Source: Streptomyces sp. NBC_01260 (GTDB lineage: Bacteria > Actinomycetota > Actinomycetes > Streptomycetales > Streptomycetaceae). From it: DNA of 64,000 nt. Of this stretch, positions 17,807 to 24,623 are shown piece after piece. Below the pieces are notes generated by a model. It did no database searches. It saw nothing but the letters and a program-made list of their open reading frames with translations, and was not told the origin of the DNA. The DNA lies in assembly GCF_036226405.1 (NCBI RefSeq), contig NZ_CP108464.1, forward strand, positions 744,001-808,000, given 5' to 3'. Within the stretch, counting starts at the first letter, position 1. Every line of letters begins with the position of its first letter. A program made the position numbers and the translations under genes.

Positions 17807-18633
17807 TCCGTACGACACGAGTACTCGCGGGTGCGCTGCTGACCGGCCTCGCCGTGCTGACCGGGGCGGGAGCCGCCGTCGCGGACGACCCGTCGGCGAG
17901 CCCGAGCCCCAGCGCCTCCGGCGACGGCTCCGGCCCCACGGAGGCGGGCACCGCCTTCCGTACCGCCACCGCGATCCAGCAGAACCAGACCGCCACCGCC
18001 GGCGGCTCCACGGGCGACTACCTGTACTGGGTGTTCCCGGCCGACGCGGGCCAGCGGGCCACCGTCAAGGCGAAGGTCACCCTGCCCGAGACCGCCACCC
18101 GACACGGCGCCTCGACCTGGCAGGTCGACGTGTACGACGGTCTGCGCCGCCGCCAGGCCTGCATGTACGGCAAGCAGACCGGCAAGGCCGCGGCCGACGC
18201 CGCCACGGTCGAGCTCACCTGTGTCCTGCGCACCGTCAGGGCTTGGTCCGAGCCGTGGGCCAACGACCCGCTGCCGGGCAGCTACTACGTCCGCCTCACG
18301 GTCGTCGATCTGCCCTCGGCGGATCTCGGTCTGCCGGTGCGGACCGAGATCGAGGTCACCTCGACCGGGAAGGGCGGTGCCGGGGACGTCGACGGCACGC
18401 TCGCCAAGCCGCTGGTACCCGGTGTCTCCTCGGTCGAGCAGGCCGCCGACGGCGCCTCGGCCGCCCCGGTCCCGCTCGCGGGTGAGCCCGAGGACGGCTG
18501 GGCGTCCGGCTGGTGGACCGACCGCTGGCTGTGGACCGTCGGCGGCGGGGTACTGGGCGCGTTCGCGGCCGTCTTCGGCTACTCGCTGACCCGCGGCAAC
18601 GGCCGCCCCTCCCGGGTCCCGCCGGGCGTCTGA
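17803..18633 (+). CDS. Secreted, C-terminally anchored protein, partner of the VWA protein
   Basis: A 276-residue protein. A signal peptide (residues 1-28, GAAVADD) is followed by a Ser/Pro linker, a predicted beta-rich domain (STGDYLYWVFPADAGQRATVKAKVTLPE; cysteines in QACMYG and ELTCVL), and one C-terminal membrane helix (LWTVGGGVLGAFAAVFGYSL) with a basic tail. It is translationally coupled to the VWA gene and closed by a 17-bp hairpin. The layout is the same as that of the VWA protein's C-terminal half, so the two may be functionally related surface proteins. I do not recognise a named family. Confidence 0.8.
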   Translation: MIRTTRVLAGALLTGLAVLTGAGAAVADDPSASPSPSASGDGSGPTEAGTAFRTATAIQQNQTATAGGSTGDYLYWVFPADAGQRATVKAKVTLPETATRHGASTWQVDVYDGLRRRQACMYGKQTGKAAADAATVELTCVLRTVRAWSEPWANDPLPGSYYVRLTVVDLPSADLGLPVRTEIEVTSTGKGGAGDVDGTLAKPLVPGVSSVEQAADGASAAPVPLAGEPEDGWASGWWTDRWLWTVGGGVLGAFAAVFGYSLTRGNGRPSRVPPGV

Positions 18634-18639
18634 CGCACG

Positions 18640-18678
18640 GCCGTCGGCCGGACCGGACACCCCGGTCCGGCCGACGGC
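18640..18678 (+). terminator. Hairpin terminator of the VWA operon
   Basis: A perfect 17-bp stem (18640-18656 with 18662-18678) and a 5-nt loop, directly after the operon's last stop. Confidence 0.8.
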
Positions 18679-18708
18679 AGGCAACCAGGCCGTGTCCGCA
18701 CCGATGGA

Positions 18709-19087
18709 GCCAACCGCGCCATTCGAGAGTTCTCGACGGCGACTGGCACTTCCGGCTCGGCGCCGGACTCCACGACCTGACACCCGGCTTCGGGGACCCG
18801 GCACACGATGTCACCGGCTGGGGGACCGTCTCCGCACCGTCGTGCTGACGGCTGGACGGCGTCCCGCACGCACCTCGCCGGGGCTCCCCCGCGTACACCA
18901 ACCAGATCTACCCCTTCCCGGTGGACCCGCCGCGGGTCCCGGACGCCAACCCCACCGCCGAGTACCGCTCACACTGCCCGAACAGTGTCCCGCGGACGGC
19001 GACGGGCGGACCGTCCTGCGCTTCGAGGGCGTCGACTCGTGCTTCGCCGTCCGGCTCAACGGCACCCCGCTCGGCGACGGCAAGGGC
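18709..19087 (+). pseudogene. 5' remnant of a GH2 beta-galactosidase (LacZ-type)
   Basis: The translation shows the N-terminal sugar-binding domain of a large beta-galactosidase in pieces: VLDGDWHFRLGAG and VSAPSC, then a TGA where a Trp (PSxWQL) is expected. The same frame goes on through AYTNQIYPFPVDPPRVPDANPTAEYR. A frameshift follows near 18965, and then LTLPEQCPADGDG, TVLRFEGVDSCFAVRLNG and LGDGKG. After that the similarity stops. A normal enzyme has about 1000 residues; only about 130 are left. Nonsense, frameshift and deletion together make it clearly dead. Confidence 0.8.
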
Positions 19088-19345
19088 AGAGCGTTCTGGT
19101 TAGGCGGCGTGGATGTCGTTGCACAGCGAGCCGTAGTTCTGGCCGGTTCCGCCGCGCACCACGGTCGCCACCGGGCACGGGGCCCAGGTGCACTGGGCAT
19201 GGGGGTTGGCGACGAGCCCGTTCCAGCCGGCGAGCCAGGGATCGGCGCCGGCGGCGACCTGCACCCTGGCCCGGTTCGGCTCGCCTCAGGCGTGGAGCAT
19301 CCCGGGGTGCGCGAAGGCGGCGGGCGCGGCGTCCGCGTGTTCCGT
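19088..19345 (-). pseudogene. Remnant of an alginate-lyase-fold secreted protein
   Basis: On the minus strand the frame reads APAAFAHPGMLHA, a TGA, then RVQVAAGADPWLAGWNGLVANPHA, later PVATVVRGGTGQNYGSLCNDIHAA, and then a TAA that becomes YQNAL if one base is removed. The HPGMLH, VAAGADPWLAGWN, RGGTGQN and ND-IHAAYQNAL sequence matches the first 90 or so residues of bacterial alginate-lyase-domain proteins. The gene is cut at about 19088, exactly where the GH2 remnant on the other strand ends. The rest of the protein is missing. Confidence 0.65.
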
Positions 19346-19360
19346 TACGGAAGCGGGGGG

Positions 19361-20044
19361 TTACGCAGGCGGGGAGACCGGGGGCCGGTGCATCACATGG
19401 CGGAGCCCGCCGAGGAGGTGGGTGCGGAAGTCCGGGTCGGTGTAGGCCTGCGGGGCGTGTCCGAGCGCGGTGCAGAAGACCCGGGCCGCGCCGTGTTCAC
19501 GGGTCCGGACGAGGGGGTGGTCGGCTCCCGTGCCACCCTCGTAGGAGGACGCGTCGGCGGAGGCGAGCACCCGCACCCGGCCGCGCGGGTTCTCCCGGAA
19601 CTCGTACCACTCGTCGGCGAAGTCCCAGGTGTCGCCCAGATGGGCGGTGGCCGGGTGCTCGTGGTCCTCGATCACGAGGGTGCCCGGCTGGAACGCGGGG
19701 TGCCGGTCGAACCGGGCGCCCAGCAGCTCTCCGTAGAACGGCCAGTCGTACTCGGTGCAGGCCGCCGCGTGCACCCCCATGAAGCCGCCGCCCGCCACGC
19801 AGTACGCCCGGAGCCCGGCCCGCCCGGCGGGTGTGAGGACCTCTCCGCTGGTGGAGAGGAAGACCACCGCCGCGTATCCGTACAGCCCGTCCTCGAACAC
19901 CACTGGGTCTTCCGTCGCGTCGACGGCGAAACCGTGCTCCGCACCGAGTGCGCGGAACGCGGCGATGCCGTCGGGGATCGAGTCGTGGCGGTAGTCCGCA
20001 GTGCGGGTGAAGACGAGGATCCGGGGAGAGCTGTGCGGCGGCAT
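19361..20044 (-). CDS. ThuA-like glutamine-amidotransferase-fold protein
   Basis: A 227-residue ThuA-domain protein (class I glutamine amidotransferase-like fold): RILVFTRTADYRHDSIPDGI at the start, GGGFMGVHAAACTEYDWPFYGELLGARF in the middle, and GAARVFCTALGHAPQAYTDPDF near the end. Such proteins occur with sugar and trehalose utilisation genes; their reaction is not well defined. I start at MPPHSSP (20044), where GGAG lies 7 nt upstream. It has no signal peptide. It sits 90 nt after the SGNH gene in the same direction and could share its transcript. Confidence 0.9.
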   Translation of the reverse strand: MPPHSSPRILVFTRTADYRHDSIPDGIAAFRALGAEHGFAVDATEDPVVFEDGLYGYAAVVFLSTSGEVLTPAGRAGLRAYCVAGGGFMGVHAAACTEYDWPFYGELLGARFDRHPAFQPGTLVIEDHEHPATAHLGDTWDFADEWYEFRENPRGRVRVLASADASSYEGGTGADHPLVRTREHGAARVFCTALGHAPQAYTDPDFRTHLLGGLRHVMHRPPVSPPA

Positions 20045-20134
20045 CGGTTGCTCCGGGTGCGCTGGGGTGGGTGCCCCATGATGTCCTGGTGGGGGCAAGG
20101 TTGATGCCGCCCCCACCCGGGTCCGGCCGTCCGG

Positions 20135-21322
20135 TCAGGAAGCGCGGCCGGCGGTGAACGGGCCGCCGGGGGCGAAGGCGAGCGCGGCGAAGCGGTCGCC
20201 CATGCGGCGGTGGGTGGCGGCGTCCGGGTGGAGCTGGTCCGGCAGCGGCAGTTCGACGAAGTCCTGCTCGCCGTACAGGCTGCGGCCGTCGAGGTGGTAG
20301 AGGTTCGGATCGTCGGCCGAGCGCTGCTCGACGAGGCCGCTCAGGGCCTCCCGGATGACGTTGAGCGTCAGCTTTCCGGCGGCCCGTTCCGCTGGGTCGC
20401 CCGCGGCCTTGAACTGGAGCTTTCCTTCACCGAGGTTGCTGAAGTCCGGGACGCTCGGGCCCGGGGTGTCCTCGTGGATGGGGCACAGGACGGGCGAGAC
20501 GACCAGCAGCGGCACGGTGGGGTGCCCCTCGCGGATGGTGTCGAGGAAGCCGTGCACCGCCGGGGTGAAGGCCCGCAGCCGCATCAGGTCGGTGTTGACG
20601 AGGTTGAGGCCGATCTTGACGCTGATCAGGTCCGCGGGGGTGTCGCGCATCGCGCGGGCGGTGAACGGGTCGAGCAGGGCACTGCCGCCCAGGCCCAGGT
20701 TGATCAGTTCAACTCCACCGAGGGAGGCGGCGAGTGCGGGCCAGGTGGTGGTGGGGCTCGCGGCGTCGGAGCCGTGGCTGATCGAACTGCCGTGGTGCAG
20801 CCACACCTTGCGGCCCCGGTCGGGTGTGGGCTCGACGGGGGCGTCGGTGCGCAGGGCGACGAGTTCGGTGGTCTCGTTGTACGGCAGCCAGATCTCGACG
20901 TCCTTGACGCCTTCGGGCAGGCCGGGGAACCGTACGGTGCCGACCGGGCCGGGCCGGGTCTCGGCGGTCCCGGCGGTCATGTCGACCATGAGGACGTTGC
21001 CGCCGGTCACGCTCTCCTGCCCCGCGAGGCGGCCGTCGACGAGCAGGTCGTACACGCCGTCCGGACGGGGCGGCGCGCCCTGGTAGGCCGTCTTGGTACG
21101 CAGTGCGTCCAGCTCGATCCCGGTGGCCCTGGTACGGAACACCAGCCGTACGCCGGAGGGCTGAGCCTCCGCCATGGCCAGCTGCCCGTCGGCGCACTGC
21201 GCACGGGCGCGGGCGGGCAGCCGGTGCGGACGCACCCCGTGCTCGGTGTGCTCCAGGTCCAGCGCCCCGCGCAGGAGTCCTGCGGTGATCGGCGTGGTGA
21301 TCCAGTCGGTTTCAGTGTGCAT
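20135..21322 (-). CDS. SGNH/GDSL-fold hydrolase, probable carbohydrate esterase or lipase
   Basis: A 395-residue protein with an N-terminal beta-sandwich-like region (about 1-170) and a C-terminal SGNH hydrolase domain. The blocks are visible: the nucleophile serine in HHGSSISHGSD, the Gly in LGLGGSALLD, KIGLNLVN in place of the usual GxND, and the catalytic Asp-His in LPDQLHPDA. There is no signal peptide, so it acts in the cytoplasm. This two-domain form resembles acetyl-xylan or oligosaccharide esterases, but the substrate is inferred. MHTETDW (21322) is preceded by AGG. It lies 80 nt downstream of the TetR gene on the same strand. Confidence 0.85.
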   Translation of the reverse strand: MHTETDWITTPITAGLLRGALDLEHTEHGVRPHRLPARARAQCADGQLAMAEAQPSGVRLVFRTRATGIELDALRTKTAYQGAPPRPDGVYDLLVDGRLAGQESVTGGNVLMVDMTAGTAETRPGPVGTVRFPGLPEGVKDVEIWLPYNETTELVALRTDAPVEPTPDRGRKVWLHHGSSISHGSDAASPTTTWPALAASLGGVELINLGLGGSALLDPFTARAMRDTPADLISVKIGLNLVNTDLMRLRAFTPAVHGFLDTIREGHPTVPLLVVSPVLCPIHEDTPGPSVPDFSNLGEGKLQFKAAGDPAERAAGKLTLNVIREALSGLVEQRSADDPNLYHLDGRSLYGEQDFVELPLPDQLHPDAATHRRMGDRFAALAFAPGGPFTAGRAS

Positions 21323-21402
21323 GTCTCTACCTGTTGCTCGGAACGTTGGCGTGGTGGGTCGGACCGGTGGGCGGCCGCCGCCCACCGGTGACGGAACTCC
21401 GC

Positions 21403-21972
21403 TCAGGGCGCGGGCCAGTTCCGCAGCAGGGCGTCGAGGGCGTCCAGGGTCCGTGACCAGCTCTCCTGCGAGTCGGGGGCGCTGTGGCTGAACCCGCCCT
21501 GCATTTCCAGGCTGACGTAGCCGTGGAAGACACTGCCCAGCAGCCGGACGGCGTGCGTCTGGTCGGGCTCGGTCAGGTCGTAGCCACGCAGGATGGCCCG
21601 GGTCATCTGCGCGTGCCTGCCGCCGGCGCTGGCGGCGGCCGCCTCCGGGTCGAGCCTCAGCTGGGCCGCGGCGTAACGGCCGGGGTGCTCGCGGGCGTAG
21701 TCGCGGTAGACGTCCGCGAATGCCCTGAGGGCGTCCTTGCCCGCTCGCCCGGCCAGTGCGGCGGCGCCCCTGTCGGCGAGCTCCTCCAGGGCGAGCAGGG
21801 CGATTCTGGTCTTGAGGTCGTGGGAGTTCTTCAGATGCGAGTACAGGCTCGCGACCTTGACGTCGAACCGCCGGGCGAGCGCCGAGACGGTCACCTGGTC
21901 GAAGCCGACCTCGTCGGCCAGCTCCGCTCCGGCCCGGGCCAGGCGTTCAGCGGTCAGCCCTGCACGCACCAT
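21403..21972 (-). CDS. TetR-family transcriptional regulator
   Basis: A 189-residue TetR/AcrR regulator. The N-terminal helix-turn-helix reads VTVSALARRFDVKVASLYSHLKNSHDL, and the all-helical C-terminal half has HAVRLLGSVFHGYVSLEMQGGF, the WHG-type ligand domain. It precedes the SGNH and ThuA genes on the same strand and probably controls them and itself, through the A+T-rich inverted repeat at 22009-22035. GGGGA lies just upstream of the ATG. Confidence 0.92.
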   Translation of the reverse strand: MVRAGLTAERLARAGAELADEVGFDQVTVSALARRFDVKVASLYSHLKNSHDLKTRIALLALEELADRGAAALAGRAGKDALRAFADVYRDYAREHPGRYAAAQLRLDPEAAAASAGGRHAQMTRAILRGYDLTEPDQTHAVRLLGSVFHGYVSLEMQGGFSHSAPDSQESWSRTLDALDALLRNWPAP

Positions 21973-22008
21973 GATCTCCCCTTCGTCAGACGTTACCCAT
22001 TATGCAGT

Positions 22009-22035
22009 TACCTAATAGTTTTAGGCAAATAGGTA
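22009..22035. promoter_or_regulatory. Putative TetR operator, TACCTA-N15-TAGGTA
   Basis: The only A+T-rich island in this stretch, 37 nt upstream of the tetR start. Six-base arms are perfectly complementary (7 of 8 with one more base each side). Spacing and position suit a TetR dimer and overlap the likely promoter. Confidence 0.5.
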
Positions 22036-22078
22036 TACCCCACGAAGGTCCTCGAAGGCCGTGTGCCGAACTGACACC

Positions 22079-22285
22079 GTCCCCGTACGCCTGGCTCCGC
22101 CAGCACCGCATTCCCTTCGTGCTGATCGACACGCTGCCGGACCCCGCCGGGCGTTCACGCGGGTCGGAGCCGCGAACCACCGGGGCGGCCGCACGGCGAC
22201 CGAGCACCTGCTCTCGCTGGGCCATGAGCGGATCGCGGTCATCGGCGGCTACCGGCGCAAGGTGTGCAGCCGCGCCCGCATCAGA
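22079..22285 (+). pseudogene. Internal fragment of a LacI-family regulator
   Basis: One frame reads YAWLRQHRIPFVLIDTLPDPAG; after a frameshift near 22140-22150 another reads VGAANHRGG-TATEHLLSLGHERIAVIGGYRRK and ends CSRARI. This is the middle of the LacI periplasmic-binding-like domain (the VGAANxRGGxxATEHLLSLGHERIAVIGG sequence). The DNA-binding start and the C-terminal half are absent. It is a relic, not an expressed gene; 22286-22498 beyond it holds nothing recognisable. Confidence 0.75.
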
Positions 22286-22498
22286 GCGCCGCACCACCGC
22301 CCCGCATCGCCCGGCCCGGCGCGGACACCCGCGCCCCGTAGCTCCGCCCGGCCACCTCGTGCACCGCGCCCGTCGCGGCTACTCTCGACAACTCACGTAC
22401 TCCGCAAGGCCGGTGACAGGAGTCATGGTCAGCGGATCCGCCGGGGGCGTGTCGCCGCGCGCCGACCCGGGTGCGCCACCAGGGAGCGGAGACCTCTC

Positions 22499-23866
22499 AT
22501 GTCCACGGAGACCGGTCCGGCCGTCGGCGCCGAGCCGCGCGGCCACCGGATCGCGCCGGGCCCGAAGGGGCTGCCCTTGCTTGGGAACATGCCGCAGTTC
22601 GCCCGGAACCCCCTCGCTTTCTTCGAGCGGCTGCGCGGCCACGGAGACCTGGTCCAGTGGCACTTCGGTCCCAACTCCTGCGTATTCGTGGCCGATCCGG
22701 AGTGCATCGGCGAACTGCTCACCGAGACGGAACGCTCCTTCGACCAGCCGGCCCTCGGTATCGCGTTCCGTACCGTGATGGGCAACGGCGTGGTGGTGGC
22801 GCGCGGGACCGAGTGGCGGCGCAAGCGCTCGCTGGTGCAGCCCTCCGTGCGGCCGAAGCAGGTGCGGTCGTACGCGGCCACCATGGCGGGCAGCACGGTG
22901 GAGCTGGCGGACACCTGGTCGGGCGGTGAACGCATCGACGTCAAGCGGGAGATGGCGGCACTGACCCAGCGGATCGCCGTCCGCACGATCTTCGGCGTCG
23001 ACACACCGGCCGACGCCGAGGCGATGGGCCGGGCCATGGACGTGGCCCAGACGGAGATCGGCAAGGAGTTCGCGGGGATCGGCGCACTGCTGCCGGACTG
23101 GGTGCCGACACCCGGACGGGCCAGGATCAGGAAGGCCGCCGCGGTCATCGACGCCGAGGTGGGCCGGGTCGTCGCCCGGCACCGCGACGGCGGGGACGAG
23201 CGCCCGGACCTGCTCAGCCGGCTGCTCACCGCCGTGGACGAGACGGGTGCGCACCTCACGGACGAGGAGATCCGCGACGAGACGGTCACGCTGTATATCG
23301 GCGGTCACGAGACGACGAGTTCGACACTGGTGTGGGCCTGGTACCTGCTCTCCCGCAACGCCAGGGCGCGCGCGGCACTGCACGAGGAACTGGACCGGGT
23401 GCTCGGGGACCGGGAGCCGGAGTTCGACGACTACGCGCGGCTGGTGTACGCCCAGGCGGTGGTCAAGGAGACGCTGCGGCTGTACCCGACGATCTGGCTG
23501 GTCACCGGGGTCGCGAAGGAGGGGGCGCGGATCGGCGGCGTCGCGATGCCCAAGGGCACCAGGGTGTGGAGCAGCCAGTGGGTCACGCACCGCGACGAGC
23601 GGTGGTTCCCCGAGCCGGAGGCGTTCCGCCCGGAGCGCTGGGACGCGGACGCGGGCGACGAGATCGCGGAGTACGCCTGGTTCCCGTTCGGCGGCGGCCC
23701 GCGGGTCTGCCTGGGGACGCGGTTCGCGATGGTCGAGGCGGTGCTGATCCTGGCGGTGCTCGCGCGCCGGTTCGAACTGGAGGTGGATCCGGGCACGGTC
23801 GGCCCCGTGCCGACGCTGACGTTGCAGCCGGACCGCGAGATGCTGGCCACGGTGCGGGCGCGGTAA
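22499..23866 (+). CDS. Cytochrome P450 (long, CYP102/CYP4-like sequence type)
   Basis: A 455-residue P450 with every expected motif: I-helix GGHETTSSTLVW, K-helix ETLR, PERW (FRPERWD), and haem loop FPFGGGPRVCLGTRFA with the cysteine ligand. There is no N-terminal membrane anchor. The sequence style (PGPKGLPLLGNMPQFARNP at the start) resembles the fatty-acid/terpene-oxidising group found in many Streptomyces. No ferredoxin or reductase gene is adjacent, so redox partners come from elsewhere. I start at MSTETG (22499), with GGAG 9 nt upstream; the frame is open further upstream but covers the LacI remnant. Confidence 0.93.
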   Translation: MSTETGPAVGAEPRGHRIAPGPKGLPLLGNMPQFARNPLAFFERLRGHGDLVQWHFGPNSCVFVADPECIGELLTETERSFDQPALGIAFRTVMGNGVVVARGTEWRRKRSLVQPSVRPKQVRSYAATMAGSTVELADTWSGGERIDVKREMAALTQRIAVRTIFGVDTPADAEAMGRAMDVAQTEIGKEFAGIGALLPDWVPTPGRARIRKAAAVIDAEVGRVVARHRDGGDERPDLLSRLLTAVDETGAHLTDEEIRDETVTLYIGGHETTSSTLVWAWYLLSRNARARAALHEELDRVLGDREPEFDDYARLVYAQAVVKETLRLYPTIWLVTGVAKEGARIGGVAMPKGTRVWSSQWVTHRDERWFPEPEAFRPERWDADAGDEIAEYAWFPFGGGPRVCLGTRFAMVEAVLILAVLARRFELEVDPGTVGPVPTLTLQPDREMLATVRAR

Positions 23867-23900
23867 CGGGTACGGCGGGACGGCTGACGACAGACATCGA

Positions 23901-23916
23901 ATCGGACATGTCCGAT
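23901..23916. promoter_or_regulatory. 16-bp perfect palindrome upstream of the DUF4232 gene
   Basis: ATCGGACATGTCCGAT, about 107 nt before the ATG at 24024 and 35 nt after the P450 stop. It is a good shape for a dimeric repressor site. No obvious cognate regulator lies beside it. Confidence 0.45.
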
Positions 23917-24023
23917 CTGTCGCCAGGAACGTGGCATACCGTTCAGAATGTCCCTGTCGGCCATACCGGCCGCCGGGCCCTCCGGCCACGAGCGCAGGCT
24001 GTCGATCCAAGGGGAGAAACATC

Positions 24024-24560
24024 ATGCGTCTGTCCTTCGCCCTCACCGCCGCCCTCACCGCGACGGCCGCCGTGGCCCTGACGGCCACGGGCGCGTCCGC
24101 CGCCCCGGGCGCCACCCCAGCCGGTACGGCGGCCCGCCCGGGCGTCTGCCAGGAGAAGGCCCTCAGGATCTCGGCCTCGCCCGGCGGGCAGCGACATGTG
24201 GCGCGGATCGCCGTCACCAACCGGGGCGGCAGCGCCTGTGTGGTGGACCGGATCCCGACCGTCACCTTCCGGGGGCTGGACGGCTCGGCCGAGCCCGTGC
24301 CGCCGGCGGCGAGCGGCGCCTATGTGCTGTCGCCGGGCGAGCGCGGGTACGCCGCCGTGCGCACGGCGGCGCCGGGTACCACCGAGGGGCATGTCGTGCG
24401 CACCCTGTCCGTGGCGGCGGACCCCTCGCACCTCGGCGTCACGTTCGGCGCCGCGGCGGTGGGCATGGACGGCGGAATCCGGGTGTGGGAGCCGGTCTCC
24501 ACCCTGTGGCACACCTCGCGGGCCGCGGCCGACCGGGCGCTGGCCGACGCGACACGCTGA
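24024..24560 (+). CDS. Secreted DUF4232-type protein
   Basis: A 178-residue protein with a clear signal peptide (residues 1-27, ATGASAAPG) followed by a DUF4232-like beta-sandwich. It has the usual cysteine pair (VCQEKALRIS and GSACVVDRIPTVTFRGLDG) and LSPGERGYAAVR. These extracellular proteins are common in Streptomyces and have no known activity. GGGGAG lies 7 nt before the ATG. It is convergent with the GH31 gene. Confidence 0.85.
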   Translation: MRLSFALTAALTATAAVALTATGASAAPGATPAGTAARPGVCQEKALRISASPGGQRHVARIAVTNRGGSACVVDRIPTVTFRGLDGSAEPVPPAASGAYVLSPGERGYAAVRTAAPGTTEGHVVRTLSVAADPSHLGVTFGAAAVGMDGGIRVWEPVSTLWHTSRAAADRALADATR

Positions 24561-24577
24561 GCGCCGGGAGGTGCGGG

Positions 24578-24605
24578 TGCGGGGCGCCGGCCACCCCGCC
24601 CCGCA
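24578..24605. terminator. Hairpin between the convergent DUF4232 and GH31 genes
   Basis: A 9-bp G+C stem (TGCGGGGCG with CGCCCCGCA) and a 10-nt loop. It probably ends transcription from both sides. Confidence 0.55.
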
Positions 24606-24623
24606 ACCCCCGTCCCGCGCGTC

